NCBI GenBank assembly: GCA_038326655.1 | Contig: JBBQKG010000003.1 | Location: 1 to 64,000 of the forward strand | Direction of reading: 5' to 3' | Length of the DNA stretch: 64,000 nt | Source: JBBQKG01 sp038326655 | GTDB lineage: Bacteria; Actinomycetota; Thermoleophilia; Solirubrobacterales; JBBDJG01 | Shown: piece by piece, positions 41,485 to 50,031 of the stretch | Layout of the letters: each line of letters opens with the position of its first letter | Numbering within the stretch: the first letter of the stretch is position 1 | Program-made: the position numbers and the translations under genes | The notes under the pieces: model-generated | The model's input: only the letters and a program-made list of their open reading frames with translations | Told to the model about the DNA's origin: nothing | Databases searched by the model: none

Positions 41485-42875
41485 TCACAGGGGTGTGGAG
41501 GTGGCGACTTCGAGCAGCGACGGGTAGAGGGGGTGGTCGTAGAGGAGCGAGATGTCGGCGCCCGACTCGCCGCGCAGCTGGAGCGCCATCACCAGCTGGT
41601 GATCGGCCGGCAGCGTCTCCTCCTGCGCAAGCCGGAAGCTGAAGGTGATCCGGCGCACGTCCGTGGGCCAGGTCGAGAGGTCGTAGATGCCCGTTCCGAG
41701 CACGCGATCGGTGGGAACGCCGCCGGTCGTCTGGCGGTCGATCAGCGTCGTGCACAGCCGTCCGGATGCCGTCACGCCCCCGACCGCGGTCGTGAACAGG
41801 GAGGTGGTCACGAGCCCGCCGAGCTTGAAGGGCTGGGCGAAGCTCGTCGTGCTCCACGCATGGACGGCCCACTTGTTCACGTCCGGCGTGCTCGTGGCCG
41901 CTGAGGCGGCGTACGAGGCGGCGCAACTGGTGCCGCGATGGAGCAGCGTGAGGCCTCCGTTGTAGCCGCCCGACAGGTCGTCCGAATAGCGGAAGAGGGG
42001 AGTGGTGCCGTCGCCCGGCGGAGCGGTGCCGCCCATCAGGTCGGGCTGCTTGCTCTGGTCCGGGTTGACGCAGGTGGAGTCCTCCCCTGCCGAGGTGCCC
42101 ACTGAGGCCGTGTCGTGCGTGGGGTGGTGGCTGCTCGGACCCTGTCTCGCGGCTGGCCGCAGGGCGTGTCGTACAGGAAGAACGACTGTGCGGTGACGGT
42201 GCTGCCGCCGCCGGGCCCACCGCTCGGAGGCACCTGAGCGCCCGGTGGCGCGGCGTCGGGGTCGACGATCACGGTCGAGAGCCAGAGGGGCGGGCGCCGG
42301 AGGCCGCCGGGCTCGGGGTCGATGATCGCCGCGACCGTGAGCCGTTTCGTGTTGTCGGAGCCGACGCAGAGCGCCAACGGGCAGGCTTCGTCCCGCCACG
42401 TGACGTACCGGAAGATATGCCCTGTGATAGTCGCGCCCGCGAGGCCGACCGCGAAGTCCTTCGGCGCCGGGTCGACGCCCGCGAAGTCACCGGCGCCCGG
42501 GGTCATCACGAACGGCTCGGTGAGGTCCGGGCGGACCCGCAGCGACGTTCCCTCGACGCGGCTTCCCGGGTCCTGCGGGTCGCTCGAGGAGGGCGGCGGC
42601 GTGGTGAGCGCGAGCCGGGTGTAGGGCAGCGTGCGCATGCGGTCGAGCTCCGCCTGCGCCCGCTGGGTCGCGACGTCCACGCGCTCGGCGCGCAGCACCG
42701 TCCGTCCGGAGGCGCCAAAGATCCTCAGCGTCGACGCGACCCCGAACGAGATCAGGGCGACAGCCGCGAGCACCTCGATCAGCGTGAACCCATGCTCGGC
42801 TCGGAGATCGCGGTCGCGCGCCGATCTTGCGGCTTTCCTCGCCCACTGCGGAATCCAAGGCTCCAGTACGTCCAT
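41485..42875 (-). pseudogene. PilV-like minor pilin, frameshifted copy
   Basis: A type IV prepilin-like gene related to the intact one at 45076-46431. The leader ends AEHG at residue 29 and the mature part starts FTLIEVLAAV, with Glu-5 at residue 34. The first frame matches the paralogue through FFLYDTPCGQP (to about 42150) and then becomes unrelated. The second frame takes up the match from SSHHPTHDTASVG to the end (YDHPLYPSLLEVATSTPL). A one-base change between about 42120 and 42155 restores the reading. It is either a recent pseudogene or a sequencing error. Confidence 0.75.
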
Positions 42876-43142
42876 CTACTTCCCATCTATCCATCGCCAC
42901 ATGACGGCGGTGGTTGACGAACTGGACGCCGTTTAGACGTTTGTAGAGGCGTCCAGGCCGACGGGCGTACTAGTCATTTGTTTGGCGCCGCGCCGAGAAT
43001 CGGACGTCGCCGGCGAATGGGCCCGCCTGGAGACGCTCGGCGCCATCGTCCACGTGGACGACAGCCGCATGTGGCGTCTCACCGACCGGGGCCGGACACC
43101 TCGCTCGAGGCCGTCGCGCTCTAAGCGCCCGCCGGCCTGCTG
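42876..43142. other. Spacer within the pilin cluster, no clear gene
   Basis: This 267-base gap separates the PilA-like pilin from the second PilV-like copy. A plus-strand frame reads protein-like text (ARLETLGAIVHVDDSRMW, then RLTDRGR) and the next frame continues LEAVAL before a stop, which could be a decayed gene fragment. A promoter for the second PilV-PilX pair may lie here; I see no strong elements. Confidence 0.35.
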
Positions 43143-43595
43143 CTACCAGCTGCCGCCGCTTTGGGCGGAGCAGCCACCCTTGTCGGCGCTGCCGGTCGAG
43201 CAGGTGCGGCTGGTGGTGCCGTCGGAGGACTTAGAAAGCGTGAAGGCGGCGGCGTTGGAATCGCGCTTCGACGTGACTACCACGCGGTAGTCATTCGAGC
43301 CCGAGGTGATCGACAGGCGCGCGCCGGCGTCGTTCAGCGTCTGCTCGATCGACTGGATGGAAGCCTTGCTGCAGCTCGCATACGAGCCTCCGGCGTCGGT
43401 GGCGCAGGCCTCGATGGCCTTCGCGGCGGTGACGACGGTCGACTTCGCCTCGGCGTCGTTGCCCTTGCCCTGCTGGTTCAGGAAGGACGGGATCGCGATC
43501 GCCGCGAGGATCCCGATGATCAGGATCACGACCAGCAGCTCGATCAGCGTGAAGGCACGCTCGTCGCCTGCGCGATGGAATGTCTTGGGCAGCAT
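43143..43595 (-). CDS. Type IV pilin (PilA-like)
   Basis: A 150-residue prepilin. The leader MLPKTFHRAGDERA precedes a classic pilin helix, FTLIELLVVILIIGILAAIA, with Glu-5. The residue before cleavage is Ala instead of the nearly invariant Gly. The C-terminal part has two cysteine pairs (ACATDAGGSYASC and TCSTGSADKGGC) that could form disulfides. It is probably the major or a major-like subunit of the pilus encoded here. It has a 90-base upstream gap that could hold its own promoter. Confidence 0.92.
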   Translation of the reverse strand: MLPKTFHRAGDERAFTLIELLVVILIIGILAAIAIPSFLNQQGKGNDAEAKSTVVTAAKAIEACATDAGGSYASCSKASIQSIEQTLNDAGARLSITSGSNDYRVVVTSKRDSNAAAFTLSKSSDGTTSRTCSTGSADKGGCSAQSGGSW

Positions 43596-43685
43596 GATCG
43601 AAGCCGGCGATCCGGTGGAAGATCGTCCAACCGCTGTATCGGGACGCCGTTCGGTTACCTGAACCGCGCGCCACGCGGTTGCAAC

Positions 43686-45071
43686 TCAGCAGCCGGTGTC
43701 AGGCGTGGTGCCCGTCGGGACGCTCGTGCATTCCTTGTAGTCGTATCCCTGGTAGAAGCGGACGGAGCTGCCGCTCGTGATGCTGGTGACACGTGAGTCG
43801 TAGGTGATCACCGCGTTGTTCTTCAGGTCGATCGTCTTGGCCACGATCGCACCGGTGAAGTTGAGGTTGTTCGCGTAGGTGATCGACGAGTTGGGCGCGT
43901 AGATCGCCATGATGATCGCGTTGGACCCGCTGCTGTCGTTCCCGCTGAGGTCGATCGACGTGGCGATCTTCGAGCTCCCGGCGACGTAGAGCACGAACAC
44001 CGCCGGGTTGTTGGCGAGGTTCACGAAGTTGGAGTTCGAGTTGAACACGACCGAGCCCATGCCGGCCGTGCTGCCGCAGTTTTCCGGCGTGTCGATATAG
44101 GTCTCGAGCGGCGTGGTCCGCGAGGCGATCTGAAGTGTGCTGCCGCCCTTGAGCTCCAAGCGGCAGAAGAAGTACTTGTTCCCGCTCAGCGTCAGGGTCG
44201 CGCCGCTGTTGAGCGTCAGCACGCGCGTGGCCGCGTTCCAGCTGATCTTGCTGCAGGCGGTGGCGTTGCCGCAGCTGTCCTTGTTCGACCCGCTGTTTGC
44301 GATCGCGTTCGTGATGCGCTGGTTGTCGTTCGGCGTGGCGTTCCCGAGGTCGACCGGCTGGATCGCGAAAGGCTGAGCGGCGTTCGCGGTCGAGGAGCCC
44401 GAGCAGACGGTCGTGTTGGGGCCGTGCGAGTAGGTCTTGCCGGGGCCGGGGGTGACGTTCCCGCAGAGGTCCGCGTTGTTCTTCAGCGTGATGTTCCCGT
44501 TCGAGCCGAGCCCGCCGGTGACCTTGGCGTTGTTCTTCATGTTGATCGACTGGTCCGCGAGCATCGCGTAGCCGGTCGGAAAGAGCTGTGCCCCTGTGGC
44601 CGCCTGAACCGCGAGCAGCACGCGGCGCGTGACGCCGTTCGTGGTGCCGGTCGAGGAGATCTGCCGCTGCTGCACGGTGATCGAGTTGATCGTCGCGGTG
44701 GTTGCCTGCGAGACCTGCTCCGAGTAGGTGGTGCCGTCGCCGAGGTCCTCGCTGATCGCCGCGCACCACCCGTTCGACCCGACGGCTTGCGCTGCGAGCT
44801 GCCCCGATCCGTTGCGACCGACACACTGCGTGGCGGCCGGCTGGATGAGGTTCATCTGGTAGACCGCGTTCTGGATGCCCGACTGGGCGGCCTGGATCGC
44901 GCGCTTTGCGTTCTCGTCGCGGGCCGACTGGTGGGTCGCGGTGATCGCCTCCCGCGCGGCCACCGTCGCGAGGCCCGCGGTTACGAATAGCACGGCCAGC
45001 GCCATCGGGAGCGCGACGCCGCGCTCGTCGAGCAGCCTTCTGAAGCGGTTTCTGGAGCGGTTCATGAGCAT
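43686..45071 (-). CDS. PilX-like minor pilin, first copy
   Basis: A 461-residue protein with a basic leader, the hydrophobic helix ERGVALPMALAVLFVTAGLA and an Asn-rich repetitive body (LKNNADLCGN, MKNNAKVTGG, LKNNAVITYD), suggesting a beta-helix. No Glu-5 is present, as usual for PilX. It is paralogous to 40133-41482. The ATG at 45065 is better spaced to AGGA than the ATG at 45071. It follows the PilV-like gene by four bases. PilX proteins are thought to sit at the pilus tip and modulate pilus assembly or adhesion. Confidence 0.85.
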   Translation of the reverse strand: MLMNRSRNRFRRLLDERGVALPMALAVLFVTAGLATVAAREAITATHQSARDENAKRAIQAAQSGIQNAVYQMNLIQPAATQCVGRNGSGQLAAQAVGSNGWCAAISEDLGDGTTYSEQVSQATTATINSITVQQRQISSTGTTNGVTRRVLLAVQAATGAQLFPTGYAMLADQSINMKNNAKVTGGLGSNGNITLKNNADLCGNVTPGPGKTYSHGPNTTVCSGSSTANAAQPFAIQPVDLGNATPNDNQRITNAIANSGSNKDSCGNATACSKISWNAATRVLTLNSGATLTLSGNKYFFCRLELKGGSTLQIASRTTPLETYIDTPENCGSTAGMGSVVFNSNSNFVNLANNPAVFVLYVAGSSKIATSIDLSGNDSSGSNAIIMAIYAPNSSITYANNLNFTGAIVAKTIDLKNNAVITYDSRVTSITSGSSVRFYQGYDYKECTSVPTGTTPDTGC

Positions 45072-45075
45072 CGTC

Positions 45076-46431
45076 CTAGTAGGGGGTGTCGGTCGCGATT
45101 TCGACCAGCGAGGGGTACTGGGGGTGGTCGTAGACGAAGTTCAGGTCGCTGGCGGAGCCCGACATGACCGAGAGCACGAGCACGAGCCGGTGGCCGGCGA
45201 GGATGTCGGTGTCGTCCGGGATCGCGAACGTGAAGGTGACCCGTTTCGTGGTGGTCGGCCAGTTGTTGAGCGTGTAGGTGGTCGAGCCCAGCACGCGGTC
45301 GATCGGGTAATAGCCGCCGTTGGCCGCGAAGTCGTACCGGTTGGTGAGCGTCGCGCAGACGACGCCCTTCGCTGCGACTCCGCCCACGGTCGAAGTGAAG
45401 AGGGACACGGTCGCCTGACCGTTGATGCCGAAGTTGGTGGCGAAGGTGGGGCTGTTCCATTCGTGGACGCTCCACTTGTTCGCGGCCGCCGTTGCGTCGC
45501 TCGTGGTGCGCACGTCGTAGTAGTAGGTCGGGCAGGCGGTGACACCCTTCTTCATCGCGAGGCCATAGTCGTAGCTGCCGGCGAGGTCGTTGGAGAAATT
45601 GAAGAGCGGGGTGGAGCTCGTGCCCGGCGGCACTGTCTTCCCCATCAGATCAGGCTGCAGCGAGCTGGCTGCGAGGCAGTCCGAGAAGTCGGTCACGGTG
45701 AAGTTCGGCGAGTAGCCGAACGAGGCCGTGTTGTGCGTGGCGTGGTCGCCGACGATCGACTGGCGCGTGCTGTTTCCGCACCGCGTGTCATACAGGTAGA
45801 AGTTCTGGGCGCTGACCGGGTTCCCACCGGTGCTGGTGCTCCCGGATGCCTTGCTCCCCGGCGGGATCGCGGCCGGGTCGGGGAGGATCTCAGAGATCCA
45901 GAGCGGCGCCATCACCGGGTTGGTGCCGACCTGGTCCACCGTAACCGCGACCGTGATGCGCTTCGTGTTCTGGGTTCCGTCGCAGACGCCGCTTTGGCAG
46001 GTCTCGTCGCGCCAGGTCACGTAGCGGTAGATCTTGCCGGTGATCGTCGCATTACCGGTGCCGACGGCAAACGTCGTGGGGGTCGGGTTGATCGCGGCGG
46101 CGGATTGTCCCGTGTCGCTCGTAAGCACGAAGTTCTCGGTCAGCCCGGTCTTGATCAGAAGCGTCGAGCCGCTCACCCGGTAGCCGGGATTCTTGGGGTC
46201 CGTGGAGGAGGCGGGGGTCGAGGTGAGGCCCACCTTGTCGTAGTTCGTGGTGCTGATCTGGTCGATCGCGGCCTGTGCCTGTGCCACGGAAACGTCGTTC
46301 TGCTGCGCTACGACCGTGGTGCGGCCCGCGCCGCCGAACACGCCGAGTGTCGCGGCGATGCCGACCGACATCAGCGTCATCGCAATCAGCACCTCCACCA
46401 TGGTGAAGCCCTGCTCCGATCGCGTGCGCAT
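45076..46431 (-). CDS. PilV-like minor pilin with large C-terminal domain
   Basis: A 451-residue prepilin. The leader MRTRSEQG is followed by FTMVEVLIAMTLMSVGIAAT, with Glu-5 at residue 13. A large exported domain with four or more cysteines follows (WRDETCQSGVCDG, YDTRCG) and ends YDHPQYPSLVEIATDTPY. Start: the ATG at 46431 overlaps the upstream pilW-like stop by one base (TGATG); the longer frame runs into that gene. It is the intact paralogue of the frameshifted copy at 41485-42875. Confidence 0.88.
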   Translation of the reverse strand: MRTRSEQGFTMVEVLIAMTLMSVGIAATLGVFGGAGRTTVVAQQNDVSVAQAQAAIDQISTTNYDKVGLTSTPASSTDPKNPGYRVSGSTLLIKTGLTENFVLTSDTGQSAAAINPTPTTFAVGTGNATITGKIYRYVTWRDETCQSGVCDGTQNTKRITVAVTVDQVGTNPVMAPLWISEILPDPAAIPPGSKASGSTSTGGNPVSAQNFYLYDTRCGNSTRQSIVGDHATHNTASFGYSPNFTVTDFSDCLAASSLQPDLMGKTVPPGTSSTPLFNFSNDLAGSYDYGLAMKKGVTACPTYYYDVRTTSDATAAANKWSVHEWNSPTFATNFGINGQATVSLFTSTVGGVAAKGVVCATLTNRYDFAANGGYYPIDRVLGSTTYTLNNWPTTTKRVTFTFAIPDDTDILAGHRLVLVLSVMSGSASDLNFVYDHPQYPSLVEIATDTPY

Positions 46432-47003
46432 CAGTCCCCCTGCTGGTTGCGCAGGGCGAACCCGCCGTCGAGCACGATCGGGTTCTGCGCGTTCTTGACC
46501 TGGACTTCGAGCTTCACCGAGACATAGGTCGGGTTGACCGAGTCCGGCGAGAAGAAGAAGACGTCCGCGTTCATCAGATTCGCGACGACCGTCTCGCCGG
46601 CGCCGAGCGAGCCGCCCACGGCGCCCTCGTACCGGGTGCAGGCGCCGTCCAGGCACTCGTAGCGGACATGGCGCTGAACCGACGTGGCGCCGCTGGTCGG
46701 GCGCACGTAGGTGACGGCGTCGAGGATCTGCGACGAGACGGGCGAAAAAGTGACCACCTGCCGCATTTCGCGCGTCATCCGCTCGAGGCCGTTCTGCTCG
46801 CGAAGGAGCGTCGAGACCCGCGCGCTGTTTTGCTGCTGGCTCTTGGCGCCCACGTTGTAGAGGGCGTAGATGCCCATCAGCACGATTGCCATCATCGGGA
46901 TCACGACGAGCAGCTCGACCAGGCTGAGGCCGCGCTCGCTCCTCACGAAGCGGCGCACAGCTCGGGGCACGGGTGGCTGGGCGGACAGGGGCAAGACGTC
47001 CAT
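46431..47003 (-). CDS. PilW-like minor pilin
   Basis: A 190-residue prepilin. The leader ends RSERG (residues 21-25) and the mature N-terminus is LSLVELLVVIPMMAIVLMGI with Glu-5 at residue 30. The following region has a coiled-coil-like LLREQNGLERMTREMRQV segment typical of PilW/GspJ proteins and one cysteine pair (CLDGAC). It is the first gene of the pilin cluster, divergent from surE. No pilus ATPase, PilC or peptidase gene is in this window. Confidence 0.88.
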   Translation of the reverse strand: MDVLPLSAQPPVPRAVRRFVRSERGLSLVELLVVIPMMAIVLMGIYALYNVGAKSQQQNSARVSTLLREQNGLERMTREMRQVVTFSPVSSQILDAVTYVRPTSGATSVQRHVRYECLDGACTRYEGAVGGSLGAGETVVANLMNADVFFFSPDSVNPTYVSVKLEVQVKNAQNPIVLDGGFALRNQQGD

Positions 47004-47135
47004 TTACAGGTGGGAGCGCGCCTCCATGGCGCTGGTATCTCCTTAGCCAAGGTCGTCCTGGCGCGTGCCGTTATCAATCCCGGTGACGCCCGCTGGACGA
47101 ATGTACGGGTGGCCGGGGCTCGCCAGGCGCCTCAC

Positions 47136-47141
47136 TAACAT
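47136..47141 (+). promoter_or_regulatory. -10-like element before surE
   Basis: TAACAT ends eight bases before the surE ATG at 47150, where no ribosome binding site is seen. This fits a leaderless transcript. Confidence 0.4.
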
Positions 47142-47149
47142 TGCCACGG

Positions 47150-47995
47150 ATGAAGGTTCTTCTCACAAACGACGATGGAATCCAGGCCACGGGCCTGAAC
47201 GCGCTTCGCAGGGCCCTGCTGGAGATTCCCGGGGTCGAGCTGGACGTGATCGCTCCGGATGCCAACCGCTCCGCGACCGCACGCAGCATCACGACCCGCA
47301 CCCCCCTCTGGGTGGAGGAGATCCAGTTCGAGGACGGCACGGTTGGCTATGCGACAGACGGCACGCCGGTCGACTGCGTGCGGTTTGCCTCGCTCGGCCT
47401 GGTTGGCCGGGAGCCCGAGCTGATCGTGTCGGGCATCAACCACGGCGCAAACCTCGGCGACGACATCACCTACTCGGGCACGGTCGCCGCGGCGCTCGAG
47501 GGCGCCGTGCTCGGCATTCCCGCAATTGCCGTCTCCCAGCAGTCCGACAAGCGGGAGATGGACTTTCGCTTCGGCAAGGACTTCCGGTTCGACGCCGCCG
47601 CGCTGTTCGCCGCGCGCCTGGTAGCGGGCCTCGACGAACGCCCGATCTCACCCGGCACGCTGCTCAACGTCAATTGCCCTGCGCTGTCGATGGAAGCGAT
47701 CGAGGGGGCGGCCGTGACGCGCCTCGGCAAGCGTGTCTACCGCGACAAGCTCGAGCTCCAGGAGGAGGACGAGTCAGGGAGAAGCCGCCGCCGGTACCGG
47801 ATTTACGGCATGGAGCCGTCCTTCCGCGAGGAGGAGGGCACCGATTTCGCGGCGATCGACGCCGGCATGATCTCGGTGACGCCGCTCCACTTCGAGCTCA
47901 CCGACGTGCAGCGGCTCGAGGAGATCGCGGGCTGGGACCTCGATGCACTCGTGGAGGCCCCGGCGCCCGTCGCCCCCGAGTCGCCAGAGGGCTAG
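47150..47995 (+). CDS. surE: 5'-nucleotidase SurE
   Basis: A 281-residue nucleotidase that hydrolyses nucleoside 5'- and 3'-monophosphates. The metal site motif is MKVLLTNDDGIQATG, followed by SGINHGANLGDDITYSGTV. The ATG at 47150 is preferred over the TTG at 47141 because the motif normally starts three residues after the Met. A C-terminal Pro/Ala-rich tail ends APAPVAPESPEG. Its stop overlaps the ligA start by one base. Confidence 0.95.
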   Translation: MKVLLTNDDGIQATGLNALRRALLEIPGVELDVIAPDANRSATARSITTRTPLWVEEIQFEDGTVGYATDGTPVDCVRFASLGLVGREPELIVSGINHGANLGDDITYSGTVAAALEGAVLGIPAIAVSQQSDKREMDFRFGKDFRFDAAALFAARLVAGLDERPISPGTLLNVNCPALSMEAIEGAAVTRLGKRVYRDKLELQEEDESGRSRRRYRIYGMEPSFREEEGTDFAAIDAGMISVTPLHFELTDVQRLEEIAGWDLDALVEAPAPVAPESPEG

Positions 47996-50031
47996 TGGCG
48001 CGCGCCTCGCGCAGCAAGGCCGCCAAGCGGGCGGCCGAGCTTCGCGGCCGGCTCGAGCACCATGCTCACCGGTATTACGTGCTCGACGATCCCGAGATCT
48101 CCGACCCCGAGTACGACGACCTGCTGCGGGAGCTGATCGCGCTCGAGGAGGAGAACCCGGAGCTCCGGACCCCCGACTCACCCACCCAGCGGGTGGGCGC
48201 GAAGCCCGCCGGCCGGTTCGGCGAGGTCCGCCACCTCCAGCCGATGCTGTCGCTCGCCAACGCCCGCGACGAGGAGGAGCTGCGGGCGTGGGAGCAGCGC
48301 GTGCGCAACCTGCTGGCCCGCCAGGGCGTGCCCGAGCGCGAGATCGAGTACGTGACCGAGCCCAAGATCGACGGGCTCGCGATCTCACTGGTGTACGAGC
48401 AGGGCGTGCTGGCGCGCGGAGCGACGCGCGGCGACGGCGAGATCGGTGAGGACGTCACCCGGAACCTGCGCACGATCGGAGCGATCCCGCTGCGCCTTCG
48501 CGATACGGGCGAGCCGCCGCCGCTCGTTGAGGCCCGCGGCGAGGTCTACCTTCCGCTGGCCGACTTCGTTCGCTTGAACGAGCAGCAGGCGGCCACGGGC
48601 CAGCGCACGTTCGCCAACCCGCGCAACTCCGCCGCCGGCTCGCTCCGCCAGCTCGATCCGCAGGTCACCCGCTCGCGGCCGCTTTCGATCTGGTGCTACG
48701 GGATCGGCGCCTCGGAGGGCCTCGACCACACGACCCACCACGAGTCGATCGAGTGGCTGCGCGAGCACGGCTTCAAGGTCAACCAGGACGTCGAGCTGCA
48801 CGGCGACATCGACTCGGTGCTCGCCGCCTGTCGTGCCTGGGAGGCACGCCGGGACACGCTCGACTACGAGATCGACGGCGTGGTCGTGAAGATCAACGAC
48901 TACGGCACGCAGAGCCTGCTCGGCGTGGTGGGGCGCGAGCCCCGCTGGGCAATCGCGTTCAAGTTCGCGCCGACCACGGCGGTCACGCGACTGGAGAAGA
49001 TCGGCGTGAACGTGGGGAGGACCGGGAACCTGATCCCGTTCGCGATCCTCGAGCCCGTCCAGGTCGGCGGCGTGACGGTCAGCAAGGCCACGCTCCACAA
49101 CGAGGAGGACGTGGCCCGCAAGGACATCCGGGAAGGCGACGAGGTGGTCGTGATGCGGGCCGGCGAGGTGATTCCCCAGGTCGTCTCCCCCGTAACCCAG
49201 CGCCGTGACGGCTCCGAGCGCCCCTACGTGCCGCCCGCGACATGCCCGGCGTGCGGGACGAAGACGGTGAAGCCCGAGGGAGAGGTGTGGACCCGTTGCC
49301 CGAACCGCAACGACTGCCCTGGGCAGATCCTCCAGGCCCTCAAGCTCTTCACCTCCAAGGGCGCCATGGACATCGACGGCTTCGGCGAGAAGCTGGTCTA
49401 CCGGTTCTACGAGGAAGGGCTCGTGCGCTCGCTGCCCGACGTCTACCGGTTGACCGTCGAGCGGCTGGAGCCACTCGAGGGCTTTCAGCGCAAATCGGCA
49501 GAGAATCTCGTGAACGCGATCGAGCGCTCCAAGCAGCAGCCGTTCAACCGCGTGCTCTACGCGCTGGGAATCCCCGGGATCGGATACGTCAACGCCCGCA
49601 CGATCGCCGCGTACTTCGGGTCGATCGACCACCTGATAGAGGCAAGCGTGGGTGAGATCGAGGAGGTCGAGGGGATCGGGCCGGTGCTGGCCGCCACGAT
49701 CCGCGACACGCTCGACGAGTTCCGCAACCAGCAGCTGATCGAGGAGCTTCGCCGGATCGGCCTGCAGTTCGAGCAGGAGCGCGCCGGCGGCGACGGCGAG
49801 CTTCGGCTCGACGGGAAGACCTTCGTGCTGACCGGCACGCTGGTGGGCATGACGCGCGAGGAGGCGACGGAGCGGATCGAGCAGCTAGGCGGCAAGGTGA
49901 CGAGCTCTGTCTCCCGCAAGACCGACTACGTCGTGGCCGGTGAAGACCCCGGTACGAAGCTGGCCAAGGCGCAGGAGCTCGAGCGCCAGGTGCTGGACGA
50001 GGCCGGGCTCGAGGGGGTTCTGAGGGGCTAG
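47995..50031 (+). CDS. ligA: NAD-dependent DNA ligase LigA
   Basis: A 678-residue ligase that seals nicks in DNA with NAD. The N-terminal domain (HAHRYYVLDDPEISDPEYD), the nucleotidyl lysine in TEPKIDGLAISL, the OB domain, the zinc finger (CPACGTKTV, CPNRNDCPGQ), helix-hairpin-helix repeats and the C-terminal BRCT domain (KTFVLTGTLVGMTREEA) are all present. The GTG at 47995 overlaps the surE stop; the longer frame inside surE is rejected. It converges with the next gene (four-base overlap). Confidence 0.98.
   Translation: MARASRSKAAKRAAELRGRLEHHAHRYYVLDDPEISDPEYDDLLRELIALEEENPELRTPDSPTQRVGAKPAGRFGEVRHLQPMLSLANARDEEELRAWEQRVRNLLARQGVPEREIEYVTEPKIDGLAISLVYEQGVLARGATRGDGEIGEDVTRNLRTIGAIPLRLRDTGEPPPLVEARGEVYLPLADFVRLNEQQAATGQRTFANPRNSAAGSLRQLDPQVTRSRPLSIWCYGIGASEGLDHTTHHESIEWLREHGFKVNQDVELHGDIDSVLAACRAWEARRDTLDYEIDGVVVKINDYGTQSLLGVVGREPRWAIAFKFAPTTAVTRLEKIGVNVGRTGNLIPFAILEPVQVGGVTVSKATLHNEEDVARKDIREGDEVVVMRAGEVIPQVVSPVTQRRDGSERPYVPPATCPACGTKTVKPEGEVWTRCPNRNDCPGQILQALKLFTSKGAMDIDGFGEKLVYRFYEEGLVRSLPDVYRLTVERLEPLEGFQRKSAENLVNAIERSKQQPFNRVLYALGIPGIGYVNARTIAAYFGSIDHLIEASVGEIEEVEGIGPVLAATIRDTLDEFRNQQLIEELRRIGLQFEQERAGGDGELRLDGKTFVLTGTLVGMTREEATERIEQLGGKVTSSVSRKTDYVVAGEDPGTKLAKAQELERQVLDEAGLEGVLRG

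Noticed and set aside
39458..41527. A 689-residue plus-strand frame spanning truA and a pilX-like gene
   Set aside because: It lies out of frame with truA and antisense to the pilin gene and shows no domain.
42982..43290. Plus-strand frame with protein-like text in the pilin spacer
   Set aside because: It is short, runs antisense into the PilA-like gene and lacks a promoter or ribosome binding site; kept only as a possible remnant.
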